From contig CM032797.1 in NCBI GenBank assembly GCA_019155185.1, forward strand, positions 2,073,110-2,137,109: a DNA stretch of 64,000 bases. Reading direction: 5' to 3'. Source of the stretch: Beaufortia kweichowensis. Its lineage: Eukaryota; Chordata; Actinopteri; Cypriniformes; Gastromyzontidae. Each line of letters opens with the position of its first letter. The first letter of the stretch is position 1. Below, piece after piece: positions 24,130 through 37,000 of this stretch. Below the pieces are notes generated by a model. The model made no database searches and had not been told where the DNA came from. It was given only the letters and a program-made list of their open reading frames with translations. A program made the position numbers and the translations under genes.

Positions 24130-24540
24130 GGCATCTAATGCATGTGAAAGTGCATTCCCCTTTTTTCCTCTTAATCCTCTCCTCCCATCCCCCTTCAGTC
24201 ATCTGCGCATTATCCTCTGTGCATTTGAATGATTTTGTCACGGGGGTCTGTCTGTCTCCCGCCCCCAAATCGCCTCATTCTCTTCACAGCAGATTATTCG
24301 TGCTAAAAAGAAACATTTCATTTCTGTCGGTCGTCTGCTGGTGTCGTGTTCATCGGTAAAGGCTGACACTGAGCAACTTCACACACTTGTTCAGTCTGCG
24401 GTCACGTTCAGATGTGCTGAGGGTCAGTATCATGGATCTATCTCTGAATTTGACCGTGAAAGCGGCTAGGACATCGGTCATGTTGGGAATAACGTTACAC
24501 TGGAAGTAATATCGATGTGTGAGCGTTTACTACTGTAGGT
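24130..24540 (+). promoter_or_regulatory. dab1: candidate dab1 promoter / 5' non-coding exon region
   Basis: A locally GC- and pyrimidine-rich island in AT-rich surroundings (CTCCTCCCATCCCCC, TCCCGCCCCCAAATCGCC), with several CpGs. It contains two consensus-like donors on the plus strand: ATCG|GTAAAG near 24355 and TGTAG|GTGAGT near 24537. It lies 7.5 kb upstream of the first dab1 coding exon, which itself starts with a splice acceptor, so an upstream leader exon must exist. That this is the leader is inference. Confidence 0.35.
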
Positions 24541-24979
24541 GAGTTGCTACGCAACGCGATGTTTTCTGTTACAGGTGCGCAGCGCTGTTATAGCGTCTGT
24601 TACATTGTTATAAACGTATAAATATGACCTCAGTTCTTTGGGTTGTGTATTGTTTTTGATGTAGTTTGACTGCTAAGTTAAGTCAACGAGTCATTGATTT
24701 ATTTGGCCTGAACGAATTTCATCCGATTTCTCTGAAGTATAGAAAAATATAAAACGTCATCCATTGTATTCTTCTTTCAAATTGTCAAACGGCCACTTTC
24801 ATACAAATGTCAACCTTAACATGAAAAACTAAAGATAATTTCACCATACTGATAGTTCAGATGTCAATATTTGGTGGGTTAAATGCTCATGTGAGGTTTC
24901 TCTAAAAGTTATTAAAGCATTTTTTATGTTTAAAGCATGATGTGTCATAGTCAGGTAAAGTGCTGTTTTCAGAAATGTC

Positions 24980-25270
24980 ACATCTATAACAATATTCCTC
25001 ATTAATGAGCACCTACTTTATTTAATTAATAAAGTAACTATGTTCTTTGAAGAGTCATCTCTTCTCCATTTGTTGGCTATTATTACTTCTGGTCTGTTTA
25101 TTTTAGATCACAGAAATCCAGAAGTATATTTGCCAAAAATGTTTGAAAATCTTTTTGACACATCCATAACTCCATAACTATTTACATTTTTTTTGTAAAT
25201 GGATAACTCATGCACAGACTGATATTTTTCAATGTCTGGTTCTTGGCAAATGAACATTTTTTGATGTTCT
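24980..25270 (-). repeat. dispersed repeat family, copy C (inverted)
   Basis: Reads GAGTCATCTCTTCTCCATTT and GTTGGCTATTATTACT, the reverse complement of the ATACCCAACAAATGG..GAGATGACTC block of the copies at 12.5 and 16.4 kb. It ends with TTGACACATCCATAACTCC, matching the reverse of GGATGTGACA. Confidence 0.6.
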
Positions 25271-28200
25271 GGTTCTTGATGTTTTAGGAGGAAAGTGTCA
25301 CTTTTTAATTAAGTTCATTAATTAAGCTATGTTTTAATTTTGTTATTCTGCTAAGAACTTGAATTTAGAAATGGTATTTTATATTTTATGTATAAAAATA
25401 TAATCTGAAATAGGAATATAAATTTTCTTTAGATTATCAAGCAAAAATATTATGATATTTTTATTGTTACAAATTGGTTCTAAGACAGTGAAATGAAAGG
25501 CATACACCTTACAGCTTGTGAGAACGTTCTGTGTTTGCTGGACCCAAATCTATTCATCCTAATAGTCGTGTACTGTATATTAAACAGCAATACATTTGAA
25601 GAAAATGACCCAAAAACTTCAGATGATGTGAGCTGTGAGATGACCACATTGTGAATGTCATCCTATGTATTTAACATTCAGCTGTATGCTGGACTCATGT
25701 TTTTTAGTGGTGGGGGGTTGGGATGTGGATATCTTGGCTACTATGAGACTCACCTCATGAAAATAAATGAGCTACATTTGTAATTGCATTTAAAGAGCTT
25801 TGGTTCAGTTGATTTATCCACATGTAGGTCTGGACAAATGATGCAGGTATAACTCTACATAAATAATAACTGTAGGCTTAATTCATTCCAACAAATGTTA
25901 TTAAAAATACACAATATTGAACAAATCAGTAGTTTATAAGTATTTGTGTAAAGTATGTTGTGAAAGAGATGTTGTGTGTCCTACTTATTTACCCGTTATA
26001 AGGTAATCCACTTGTTAAGCTTAATGTGTTTGGCAAAAGCAAACAACAAATAATGCTAATATATTCTCATGGTGTGCTGTAAAACTATCAACCAAATCTT
26101 AGCCTTTATCTACAATTTCAAATGATCTGATTTCCAGATTATCTCCAATTCATTTTATCTACATAGAGAGTGTTTACCCAACCTTAATGCAACTGTTTTA
26201 TTGATTTATTTATTATGAAAAATACTGTTGATATTGACATATCTGACATATCTGTACATTAAGTGTACAGAGGTGACTGACTGGGTGTTTAAATTATCTG
26301 CAATTTAGAATTACAGTTATTGTCTCGAGTTGGTTAATAACATTTTGGGAATAAATAGGGTTACAGTGTGATTTGATTCACTAGTTCTTGACTAAAGTTT
26401 ACTGCTGTATATAAAAAAAGTATTGAGGAGTAAGAAGTTACAGGAGTTAAAATTTGAGTTGAGAGGTAAAGTCACAGCCCATGGAGCTTTAAGAAAATAA
26501 AGTAATAACTTCTGGGAACTAAAATCATAGTGGATGTACATAACCTCTCCTTTCCATCAGGTGCATCAACACACAAGAGAAAATGTGATATATTGTATTA
26601 TCTTTGAGGTTTAGGTTTTCCAGCCAGGTTCACATGCAGTCATTTTCTGCTACCTGTTCAGTTTCATGCTGCTTGGGATCCCAAAGCAGCAAAGGTCAAA
26701 CTTTCTACAATTTCGTTGTCTCCAAACTTTAGTATAGACTTAGCTAATCTTTTCTTAAAATGTAATACTAGAATGCTCTGAAACAACATCAATCAAGAAA
26801 ATTGAAACACTTAGTTTTATTGGATATCTTTCTGTTGGTCATGAAATGTGAATGATCATTGTTCCAGTACATACAGTGGAACAGCACCTACATTAATCCA
26901 TTTTCCAGATACTCTTGTACACACTGTTGTTATGATAGATCACAGATTTATCATTATCTTGAAAACTCTAAAATAATTTTTTGTCAGAAAGTTGACAGAT
27001 TCTCTTTAAATGGGGTTGTTATTAATCCAAAATTGATGAGGAATTTGTAAGGCACTTGATAACATGGCACTTGGTAACATGGTTTTATTTGCATATAAAA
27101 TATAATATAATATGCCTAAAAAAATATTAACAACTGACACATATTTGAATGACATGTATATGTGTTCTTTTTGTGTTCCTGATTAAATTTGGACTTTACC
27201 TTACCAAGTGCATTCAGGGTTTGTGCATTTTATTTGTTTCATTTAGCAGATGTTTTTATCAAAAAATCGTTTATCAAGTGTATGTAAAAAATAAAAAAGT
27301 TATTGTTTCAATCTGTGAGTTTTGGAGATGCTGTTTGCATGGTTGGAAAGAGAAAATGGCATTTTCATCCAAAATCACAGCCAGCATGTATCATAAGCTG
27401 CATTTTTGTGACATATTGTGACATAAATACTGCTGTTTTGTCTTGATCCTTTGTATGTTAATGCTCTTCACCCGGTGGTGAATTATGAACATCTGTCATA
27501 TATGTGAGGATTTGAGAGTGGGCGACAGAGGCCTTCTAGTGTGCCCTATAGTCACTCAGATAAACTCAGATAAAGAATAAAACATGTCTGACTGTTCCTT
27601 TTCTACCAGTCATTCTTCATCTGTAACATAAGAATTCATTAGAGGCGACGCATACCAAACTTGTGAACTGTTAACAGCAGACATTAATGCAGAATTATTT
27701 GACTCGTCGACTCAGAATTAATTGACCAAATGCATATGTAAATGTATTCTCTCCATGTTTTCTGTGGCTTCTCTGACCCATATAATGTGTTTTCATTGTG
27801 CTGCCAGCTTTCATGATGTGTTAAAGTGGAACAAAATAAGCGTCACATCAACATAAGGAATATTTTGTCGCTACGCTAAATTTAGCTTTATCACAATGAT
27901 TTCTTGGTGTTTTGTATACGATACAAAAAGGGTTTGCTGGCACAAGCTTATAATAGTTATGGCTAGCAGCATGACAAGCTGCTAATGGTTGCTAATATTC
28001 ATTATCAGCTGCCTGTGAAAGAAGAACATATTGAGATATTTCACACTTCCTGTGATTCCAGGATTTAATCACATCATAGCCTAATTATTTTCATCTGCAT
28101 GGTGGAAACACACTTTATCTCTACAACATTTACATGCATAATATTTTGCAGTTTTAGAGACTTCTCATTTCATTAGGTTTCTTTTTTTAACCAATTAAGA

Positions 28201-28824
28201 TTTTTTATTAGGTGCTCTGATTTGATGCATAAAATGCTGTGGACATGTAAAAAATAGCTTACGTAGAGTACATTGTTTGCATCATGTGATGGCAAATACA
28301 TTTACTGGTTTTATTCAGGTGAGATATTTTATTTAATATGACTTTGATGATTTAATAAGGTTTCATGGTTTAAAGATGTATACAAGCAATATACTGACAC
28401 AGATATAACCAATAAAAATTCAGTGTGCAGCCCTTTGTTACAGGTAAGAATTGGCATTACATAAAAATGCATATAAAAATCACATAACATATTGAAGTGA
28501 AAGCGTTCCTGTTGCTCAATTGGTAATGTAGACTACTTGCCCGTGCACATACGTTCCCTTGATCCTTTTTTATGTTGCTGTTTACGGTCAAGGGTGTTAC
28601 ATAGGTGTCTTGTGATTTCTCAAAACATCTATTTAAGTGATTTATATCAGGCAATAGAAATACTCTATGTGCTGTTTTTCAAAACAAAATTCGCAAAGGC
28701 CCCTTAAATCATTTTAATTGCATGTGGATTGCAATTAGTGCAAATTTATAGTGCAAAGAACTAGTACAAGCTCGTTATAAATGAAGAGAGTAAGTGTGAA
28801 CTGAGGCATTATTACATGCACATC

Positions 28825-28847
28825 ATAGGTCATACTGTATGACCTAT
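28825..28847. promoter_or_regulatory. perfect inverted repeat with nuclear-receptor-like half sites
   Basis: The arms ATAGGTCATA and TATGACCTAT are perfect reverse complements separated by CTG. Each arm holds an AGGTCA-type half site. Function is unknown; it could be a hairpin or a chance palindrome. Confidence 0.3.
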
Positions 28848-31800
28848 TTCTGCAGGCACTTGCGAAAATTATGAGTGGCGTGAGGATTAGGTACCTATCT
28901 TTTTAATTTCGTCATGTGTTTTTGAAACAGCTGAAAGGTTTCCCTAAAATTATGAGTTACTTATAGTTTACACAAATTTTGCACAGAGGAGCTAAAACAG
29001 AAGCACAAGGCAGATCTGATGTGAATCCCTCTGGGTAACAGCGTGATGCTGGAGAAACAGTAGCGCTTGATCTCATTAGTACTGGAACACACACAGAGTT
29101 GACCTTGGTCCACAATCTCTGTGCCTGACTGAAACAACATGAAGAGCTTTGCATTTAGGTGATAAAAAATCAATTATTTACCTCAGAAATGATCATGACC
29201 TAAAACATCTTGACTATATTTAATTTAGTGTGCCTTCTCACGGAACACATTATCTGAACTATCAAATTTATATACAGTATTGTAAAAGCTTCTTTTCATT
29301 TCTGTATGCTTCTGCGGGTGTTCAGGATTTTATTTCAAAACTGGTCAAGACCAGAACTGTGGTGATATGACTAAATTGCCAGTCTATTGTCTAATTTACT
29401 TATGTTTTTTTTTGGTGCTGTTGTTCTAAGTCAGAAATAAAATTTTATGTCAGATTCGGATGTCGGATTTTATGTCGGTTTATGTCAAAAAAGTTAACAA
29501 AATGAACACAAATGCCTGCAAAATTCAAGATATCATTGCAAAAAAATACTATTGTAAGATCATATTATATTATAATAACATGCAGTATAATTAAGCAATA
29601 TCATGAGAACACAGTTGCATAAAAAGGTGGATTGTTAGGTGGATGATAAAACATTAAAAATAAGTGTTGAATAAAGTTAATTTCAGTTAATTTGTTTGTC
29701 CTTGTTTGCTTATAGATATAAATTTCTACACAGAAATTCACCTCAATAATTCACAGCAATGACTTTTATTATTATTCTCTTATAATGTTTGTCTTTTAAA
29801 TGAAGTTTAGAAGTTCTGGTCTGCTCTTGGTCTTGTCTTGGTATTGTGTTGGTCTGGGATTAGTTTTGACTAAAACACAGGCATATGGAGTCATTTCGTC
29901 ATAAAATTTAAGAAAATAATATTCTGTTTTTTATTTAAAAAATTTAGATACAAATATGCAGTGTGTGTTAACAGCTTGGTCTACAGTTTTTGTGTCAGCT
30001 GTTGGGATGAATGCTTTAGAGTATAATATAGTTATGAAATGAAATGAAATGAACTGCAAATAGTACCGTAATATGTCATTAAGGATGCAGATTCTCAAAC
30101 TTTATATCTTGCTTTGTTATAAATGTCTGTTAAATAGTAAAAATGTTTGTTACTAAGCACATTTGTTTCTATAGTAAAGCAGTGATGCAGCTGTTGAGAA
30201 ATGTTAGAACTTACATGTAAACATCTGCTTTTTATCATATTACCCTTTTTAGACATAAGCAAAGATCAGAAGTTACTATAGCGATTCTAGTGACATCACA
30301 TATGTTATTGACATGCAAACTCAGCCATATTTTATTTAAGAGCTGCATAATCATTTGCATTTTTGATCTGAGTTGAGATTGAATAACATAGTCTGGCCAT
30401 TTCACATATCACACAATATTGAATATAGTGCACTGGTTGTGTGGACCACTTCTATGGTGCTGTTTGTCTCTTCTGGAGCTGGAGAAAAATTGTGATTACA
30501 GACAAAGAACAGCTTCTCCTCTGTTTTAAAAATTCCAAGATCCCATGTGAAAAGTTTAATTTGTACCAACGTTCTCATCCGCAAACGTTGTTGGTACAGT
30601 TCTCAGGGAACACATACTGATAAAATATGTTATTAAAATATGCACCGTGGATGAAGGTGTCGAATGTATTCTAACAAGCACTTACTACTAAATGTAGTTA
30701 GCAAATGCACCAGCACAACAAATTATCCTCTATATTGAATCACCTTGGCATGTAAACTGAAGCGGTTGTCATATTTTATCCCACATCCTCCTTGCAATAC
30801 TCATTTTTAGCTAATTAATTTTTCACACCCTTAAAAGGCAGAGAAAGTCAGACATGTCTCAGAGATGCATCTTTTCTGGGCTTTAGACTGACAGTTGTGA
30901 AGGCAGCACAACAGAGACGAGTTATGTTTCTCAGCTCTGACCCAGATGAGAGGAGATTCTTGAGCTCTTTAAAGCGAGAGCTGCTTGAGCGGCGTGGTGA
31001 CCTAGTTACCAGCGGTTTGAAGAGCAGCCATTCATCACATTAAACCGTTCCTTTGTCTAACGCAACGAGGCACGGCTGGCTCTGTGATCATCAAAATCAC
31101 GTTACTTGACAACACAAGTCTTCCTGTTTTGACAATGCCCTGGTGGACATAAGGACATGTTCAGATTGAATCTAATGCATTTGAAAGTCATATGCCCAGA
31201 TACGGAGTTTGTCTTTACCATACCTCAGCTTTGCTAATCTTCATGAATCATTTGCAGATGAAAGGTTGTTTATTAATGATGCATAACTACACCAGCGGAA
31301 AGGCTTTGAAGGATAGAAAACTTCTTCATCGTAGTTGTCAAAGCTAAAGGGAGTCTCTCTCTCTGATGTGTAATGTAATCCAGTATTGTTTCTGTTTGAT
31401 TGTGAAACATATTGTACATAGTACCAAGAGAAACTAAACGCTTGCATTAAAATAATCTGTATAAACTGTATGTTTTTTGGAGCTGTGGTGTAATTGTCAG
31501 TGCATTTAGGTGCTTATGTGGATGATGTGGTGGACATAGTCTCTGGTTTTCCACAATATTTATACATAGTCAATATGCAAAATATATCATTTTATAATTT
31601 TGTAAATGTTTCTTTGTGTTGTGCCAGAATATTTTATTAGAATTAATAATTAAAATTTATAACATTGAGGTAACGTTTTCATTCTAAATAAGAATATTTG
31701 TAGGCATGTGAACAAATGCAAACTTTCTCACAACCAGGTAAAAAAGTAAATTTTCATAAAAATACCTTTAAGTCACATCAAATATGAAGTGTGTAATATG

Positions 31801-32015
31801 TTGTTGTCAGTAACAAAATATATTTTTTCTTTAGCATTATTTTTTCCTGGGAAGTTTTTTGTTTGTAATCTAGATTTAATTGTTTAATAATTATTAATTT
31901 GATCAAATATATAAAAATATACAAAATATATAAAGACTTCAATTCCAGTGCATAGATAACAGCAGCATTTGTACATTCTGTGTTAAATGCCTCTTCTGTC
32001 TCTGTCTCTCTTCAG

Positions 32016-32334
32016 TGTCTCGTCCAGGTGGTTGGATGCAGATTATCAATAATGTGATTATGTGAATATCACTGAATCAGCTGTGAGAAGATCAGCACAA
32101 CTACAGAACATTCTACTAACCTGACCAGTTCCTTCTGTTTGTATACTGGACATACAGCTCAGATAACTGGAGCAATATGCCATTGTGTTAAATTATCCTC
32201 AGAGGAGCAAAGGACTTCTCCATGTTAACCATCTCCATGCTATTGAAAAGATTACAGATAGAGGATGATGTCAACAGAGGCAGAACTTCAAGCAGATGTC
32301 AAACTCAGTGTCAAAAAGGAGTCCAGGAGAAAAG
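32016..32334 (+). CDS. dab1: dab1 first coding exon (5'UTR plus N-terminus)
   Basis: Acceptor tctcttcag, donor gtcagt. Coding starts at tandem ATGs at 32265 and 32268, just after an in-frame TAG at 32259-32261. The second ATG gives MSTEAELQADVKLSVKKESR, matching the mammalian Dab1 start. Several upstream ATGs in the leader (for example ATGCAGATTATC) could form uORFs. Ends in phase 1. Confidence 0.85.
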
Positions 32335-33936
32335 GTCAGTGTTTCTTTAATTATGTGAAAATACGTAACCTTGTCTGTGAAATCCAGTCAAAAGTCTTTA
32401 AATTTAATTATGAGAGCAAGAGTATCAAAGTTTGATGTCAAGCATTAATTTCATAATGATTTCAATCTGTGACAGAGTCAATATTGAAAATATAAAGCTT
32501 ATATTTTGACAAAAAATTTACATTACGTATAAGAATGTTATGTAGAAAACAATACATCACAAAAATTACTTCAGCTGGGTTTTCATGGGCAGGGTCACAT
32601 TATGTAATCTAATCGCGTGATTCTTTCATGAAATACAAGATTAGATAATAGGCAAAATGTCTCTGGTCTTTTCCATACAAATACATTTTCCTTACAAATC
32701 ATACGTATGCTATGCTTAAAAAAAATATTTTGCTGTTTTACAATACTGAATATACAACTTATGACCTGCTTACTTTACATAGCTCAAGCAAATCCAGTAC
32801 ACATGTTTTTTTTCTCACTCTTCCTGTGTTCTTCTCACTTATTTACAATTACTCTATGTATTATATGCTAAACAGTCTTTAGCTCAACAAGACGGCAATA
32901 TCAGAAAGTATGTCACGTTTTGATATTGTCTCTGATGAAATGATCTGTATACCTGTTTCACTCTCGCTGTCCATAAATGATAAATGAAATTGCCTCATCC
33001 TTGAATTTTCTTCCGTCTCCATAGCAACTGCTGCTTACTGACAATAATCCTACTGAAAAACACAGCTGTCACTATAATACATGTACACAGGGTAAAAACA
33101 AGCAGACATTACCCAGTGTCACATATTAGTCTCTCATTAAATAAACATTACATTAACATTTCTTGAGCATTTCTTTAAATGTGTTAACAAAATAGTTTAA
33201 CCTTCAGTTTAGGAGGTGTTTTATTTAAAGCACCTAGAAATAATTAAAAAAAACAAATGATTCATCGTTCAGTAGATCAATCCACCATCAACGGACAGTG
33301 AGTGTAAAAGCTAAGGAGAACTTATGTAAGATTTAATATAAAGATATAAAAATATATATTTTTAGTTTATGTTTATTGTTATAAAAAGTTTGTCATGATT
33401 AGATTTAAATTAAACTATTAAAGTAAATATTGAAATAATATGTGTTCCACTTTTGGAACGGTGACAGTTAACAGGTTAAAATAGACGTTGTTCTGAGTAA
33501 TCAATTAAATTTATTGCAAAAAGCCCCCAAATAAAGATAATCAAGTGTTCTTATAAGCTTTTTTAAATGCAGCACAGTTATGTCTATAGGTCAAAAGGGT
33601 TTATGAACTAAAATCTTTTTAGTAAAAGATTACTGAAAAGACCATTTTCTGTTTTATATTCAGGCAACAGTCAAATTCATGGTGTTGAATGTTTCTGCAC
33701 TGAATAATGTATTATTTCTGTTATCTCTGTTTGGGGTTCAAAGGTCAATCAGTTCCTTTATCAAGCTTCCAAAACAAATCATCCTTACAGATTTAGGCGT
33801 CTGGAGAGTTGTTCTCCTGCCCATCTGCTGCCATCTGTCCTCATTCACAGAACTGTTAAACGTCTGATCTACATAAATGACCACAGATCCAACACGACTG
33901 TGTTTTCTCCTGAGAACAGAACAGAGGAAGAAATTG

Positions 33937-34026
<90 letters not shown>

Positions 34027-37000
34027 CTGTTCGGGAAATATGAGTGTTTGACTGATTTTGGAAAACATTTTAATAGTCCTAAAATCCTTAAAAATATATT
34101 TTATGAAACATGTCTGATTCTGAATAATTTTAAATCCACCTTAATAGACAACATACAACATATTGTACAATAAAACAACATTGTAGATTTTATTAGAAGC
34201 TAAAATAATGTTTGCTTTTCTTGGATGTTGCAGCCTTCGGCAGATTAATGAACTGTACAAAAGTTGGCACCCAAGTCTTCCTGTGTGTGATTTGAATGTT
34301 TGCCATGCTCGTTGTTTTATGCCAAAAACATGTTTGTCTCCGCTGCAGCTGTCCCAAAGCTTAGAGAGACACACAAACAGCTGAATCTTTTAGACTTTGT
34401 GCACTTATTTTTATACAATACTGGTTCAGTGTGACAACATATGTCAACCTCAAAAAGCATCACAAAGGCTGGCCATGCAATATCTGGGATATTCAATCTT
34501 CTGAAGTCATGCAATAACTTGAAACAGATTAAACAGATTTACTTCATTTAACTTCATTATCTTAATCATACAAAGCTATTGAATGACTGAAATTGAAAAA
34601 AATAATAAAAATAATTTATCCTCATTATGAGGAGCCCTCTAAATGAAAGCGTGGTCAAAAAAGAATATTTGACTACTGATGTGTGGACTTTTTACATGGT
34701 CCCTTATCCACCATTTCAATATCCAGTTTGCAACCTTTAAATTTATACATTAACAGAGACTTTTATTCACTTACACTTCATTCAAGGTACAGTTTAAGTG
34801 TTTATTAGTATGCATGTTTTCTTGGATCTAAATCATGGTCTGTGCTGTGTTTTATCGATTATAATGCAATAGGCAATGCAATAAGGAGAAACTTTTTGTT
34901 GCACCTTTAGTGGAAATTTTGTAAACTCTCTTCATATCTAATGAAAGTGAAAAACAACCTATACTGTTGTATGGGTGGTGGACATGCTGGGAAAAATAAC
35001 TGCAAAACGGTTGAATTGAATTGTTTGCCTAAACTTTCTTCCAGCTGTTTATCCCCTAATCATCTTTAACTTACATCTCGCTCTGTCACGAACTCGGTCT
35101 CTTTGGCTCCCTCCGATCCCCACCAGCGGGAGCCCTCTCCGGATTATTGACTTTCCCCCACGGACTACACGCCCCACAATTCCCCGCGCCTGGGCTGAAC
35201 TCTGACCCGGTGTCGGCCATTTTGTATCGCTCTGGGTATTTAAGCCGTACTTACCAAGACTTTCGCGAAGTCTTGATTTGCCCCGGCTATCATTTCTGAG
35301 CGTTTTCATGGTTATTGGATTATTCGTTGCTGTCTCGGGTTGTTCACTGGATTAACGATTGATATCTGCCTGCCCCGACTTACCTGCCGTGTTTAGCGGA
35401 TCCACGATTGTTGTCTGCCGGCCCCGGACCTATCTGCTTTGTTTACTGGATTTACGATTGCTTGCCGCCTGCCCCGATCTCCTGCCTGGACTTCACTACT
35501 CTTTGCTCTGTCTCCGTTGTTCCCGTTTTACCCCTGCCTGACCTTTTTGCTGTTGTTATTGTTCTCGTCTTGAATAAAGTTGCAAATGGATCACACTCCG
35601 CGTGCCGCCTCGTTACAGAAGACTTCGCCATCTCCCGATCCAGCAACATTACAACAGTATGCCACGGAGCTCATCAGCAACAGCTGGCTAGGCTCACTTC
35701 GATTACGGAGGAACTAGCCAAATCCCTGCACACTCTACACCTCGCCATGCCCGCTGCCCATCCCCCACCTGCTAATCCGCCGCCAGTCCGCGTCTCGCTT
35801 TCCCGGAGAAATTCGACGGGACGCCCGCTAAATGTAAGGGGTTCTTGCTTCAGTGTTCATTGTTCATTGACCAGCAACCACTACTCTACCCCACTGAGAG
35901 TTCCCGCATCGTATTTGTTTGTTCACTCCTTACTGGTCGGGCACTGGACTGGGCCACAGCCGTATGGAGCAATGACCAGTCCACCTTTCCGCTCCTTCGC
36001 GGCCTTCCGGAAGAGATTCAAAGAGGTATTCCAGCATTCAGCGGACGGCGAGGAAGCGGGGGAGCAGCTGCTGGCTCTCAGGCAGGGCCGGAGCTCGGCG
36101 GCCGACTACGCGCTCACGTTCAGGACACTCGCAGCTCAAGCGGACTGGGAGGACGCCCCGCTGAAACTACTTTTCAGGAAGGGTTTAACCACAGAGCTCC
36201 AAGCAGAACTCGCCTGTAGAGAGGAGGGGAAAACACTGGATCAATACATTGAACTTGCCATCCACCTCGACAACCTGATTCGCTCCAGACGGCCTTCCCG
36301 CTTCCCTACCCAGTTTTTTTCTACTGCCAGCCCACACCGGACCGTCGAGGAGGAGCCCATGCAGATCGGGCGCACACACCTCACGGCCGAGGAGAGAGAG
36401 AGGAGGAGACAGGAGCGCCTCTGTTTATACTGCGGTAAACCCGGCCATATGAGAGCCTCCTGTCCCACACGTCCCCCGCGGAGATCAGAAATGGTAAGTC
36501 CAGTCAGGCCTTTACTTACCAGTTTCAAGATACCGGTAACACTTAACGTGGGGGGTCGGTCCATCATGACCACCGCATTGATTGATTCGGGGTCAGCGGG
36601 TAACTTCATTGACGAGACTTTTGCGAGGTCACATAATCTACCTCTCATCTCTTGTTCTCCACATGTGGCAGTCGCAGCCCTAGACGGACGCCCACTCGGT
36701 TCAGGTCACCTGCAATTCACCACACAGGACATCACACTTCTCACCGGCTCACTGCACAAGGAAGTCATCCGTTTTTTCCTCCTCGACTCCCCCCAAACTC
36801 CTGTCATCCTTGGATTTCCCTGGCTGGACCTGCACGATCCAATCATCTCTTGGTCTGAGGGACAGATCACCCAATGGTCACCCTTTTGCCAGAGACACTG
36901 TCTGGTGACCATTAAACCTGCGAACACTCCAGAACTCCCCTCCGAGTATCACGATTTGAATCTGGCCTTCAGCAAGACCGAAGCCACCTGTTTACCTCCT

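Larger units (their letters stand above)
24541..32015 (+). other. probable dab1 5' intron, no coding sequence seen
   Basis: AT-rich. Contains an inverted copy of the dispersed repeat (24980-25270), a perfect palindrome at 28825-28847, short SINE-like pieces (a GTTGCTCAATTGGTAATG A-box-like stretch near 28510 and a GGGAACACATACTGATAAAA body near 30610), and a GC-richer stretch at about 30830-31130 that could be a conserved non-coding element. No ORF resembles a protein I recognise. Confidence 0.5.

Noticed and set aside
33856..34173. Open frames on both strands rich in RERE / SLSL
   Set aside because: They are translations of the GA microsatellite, not genes.
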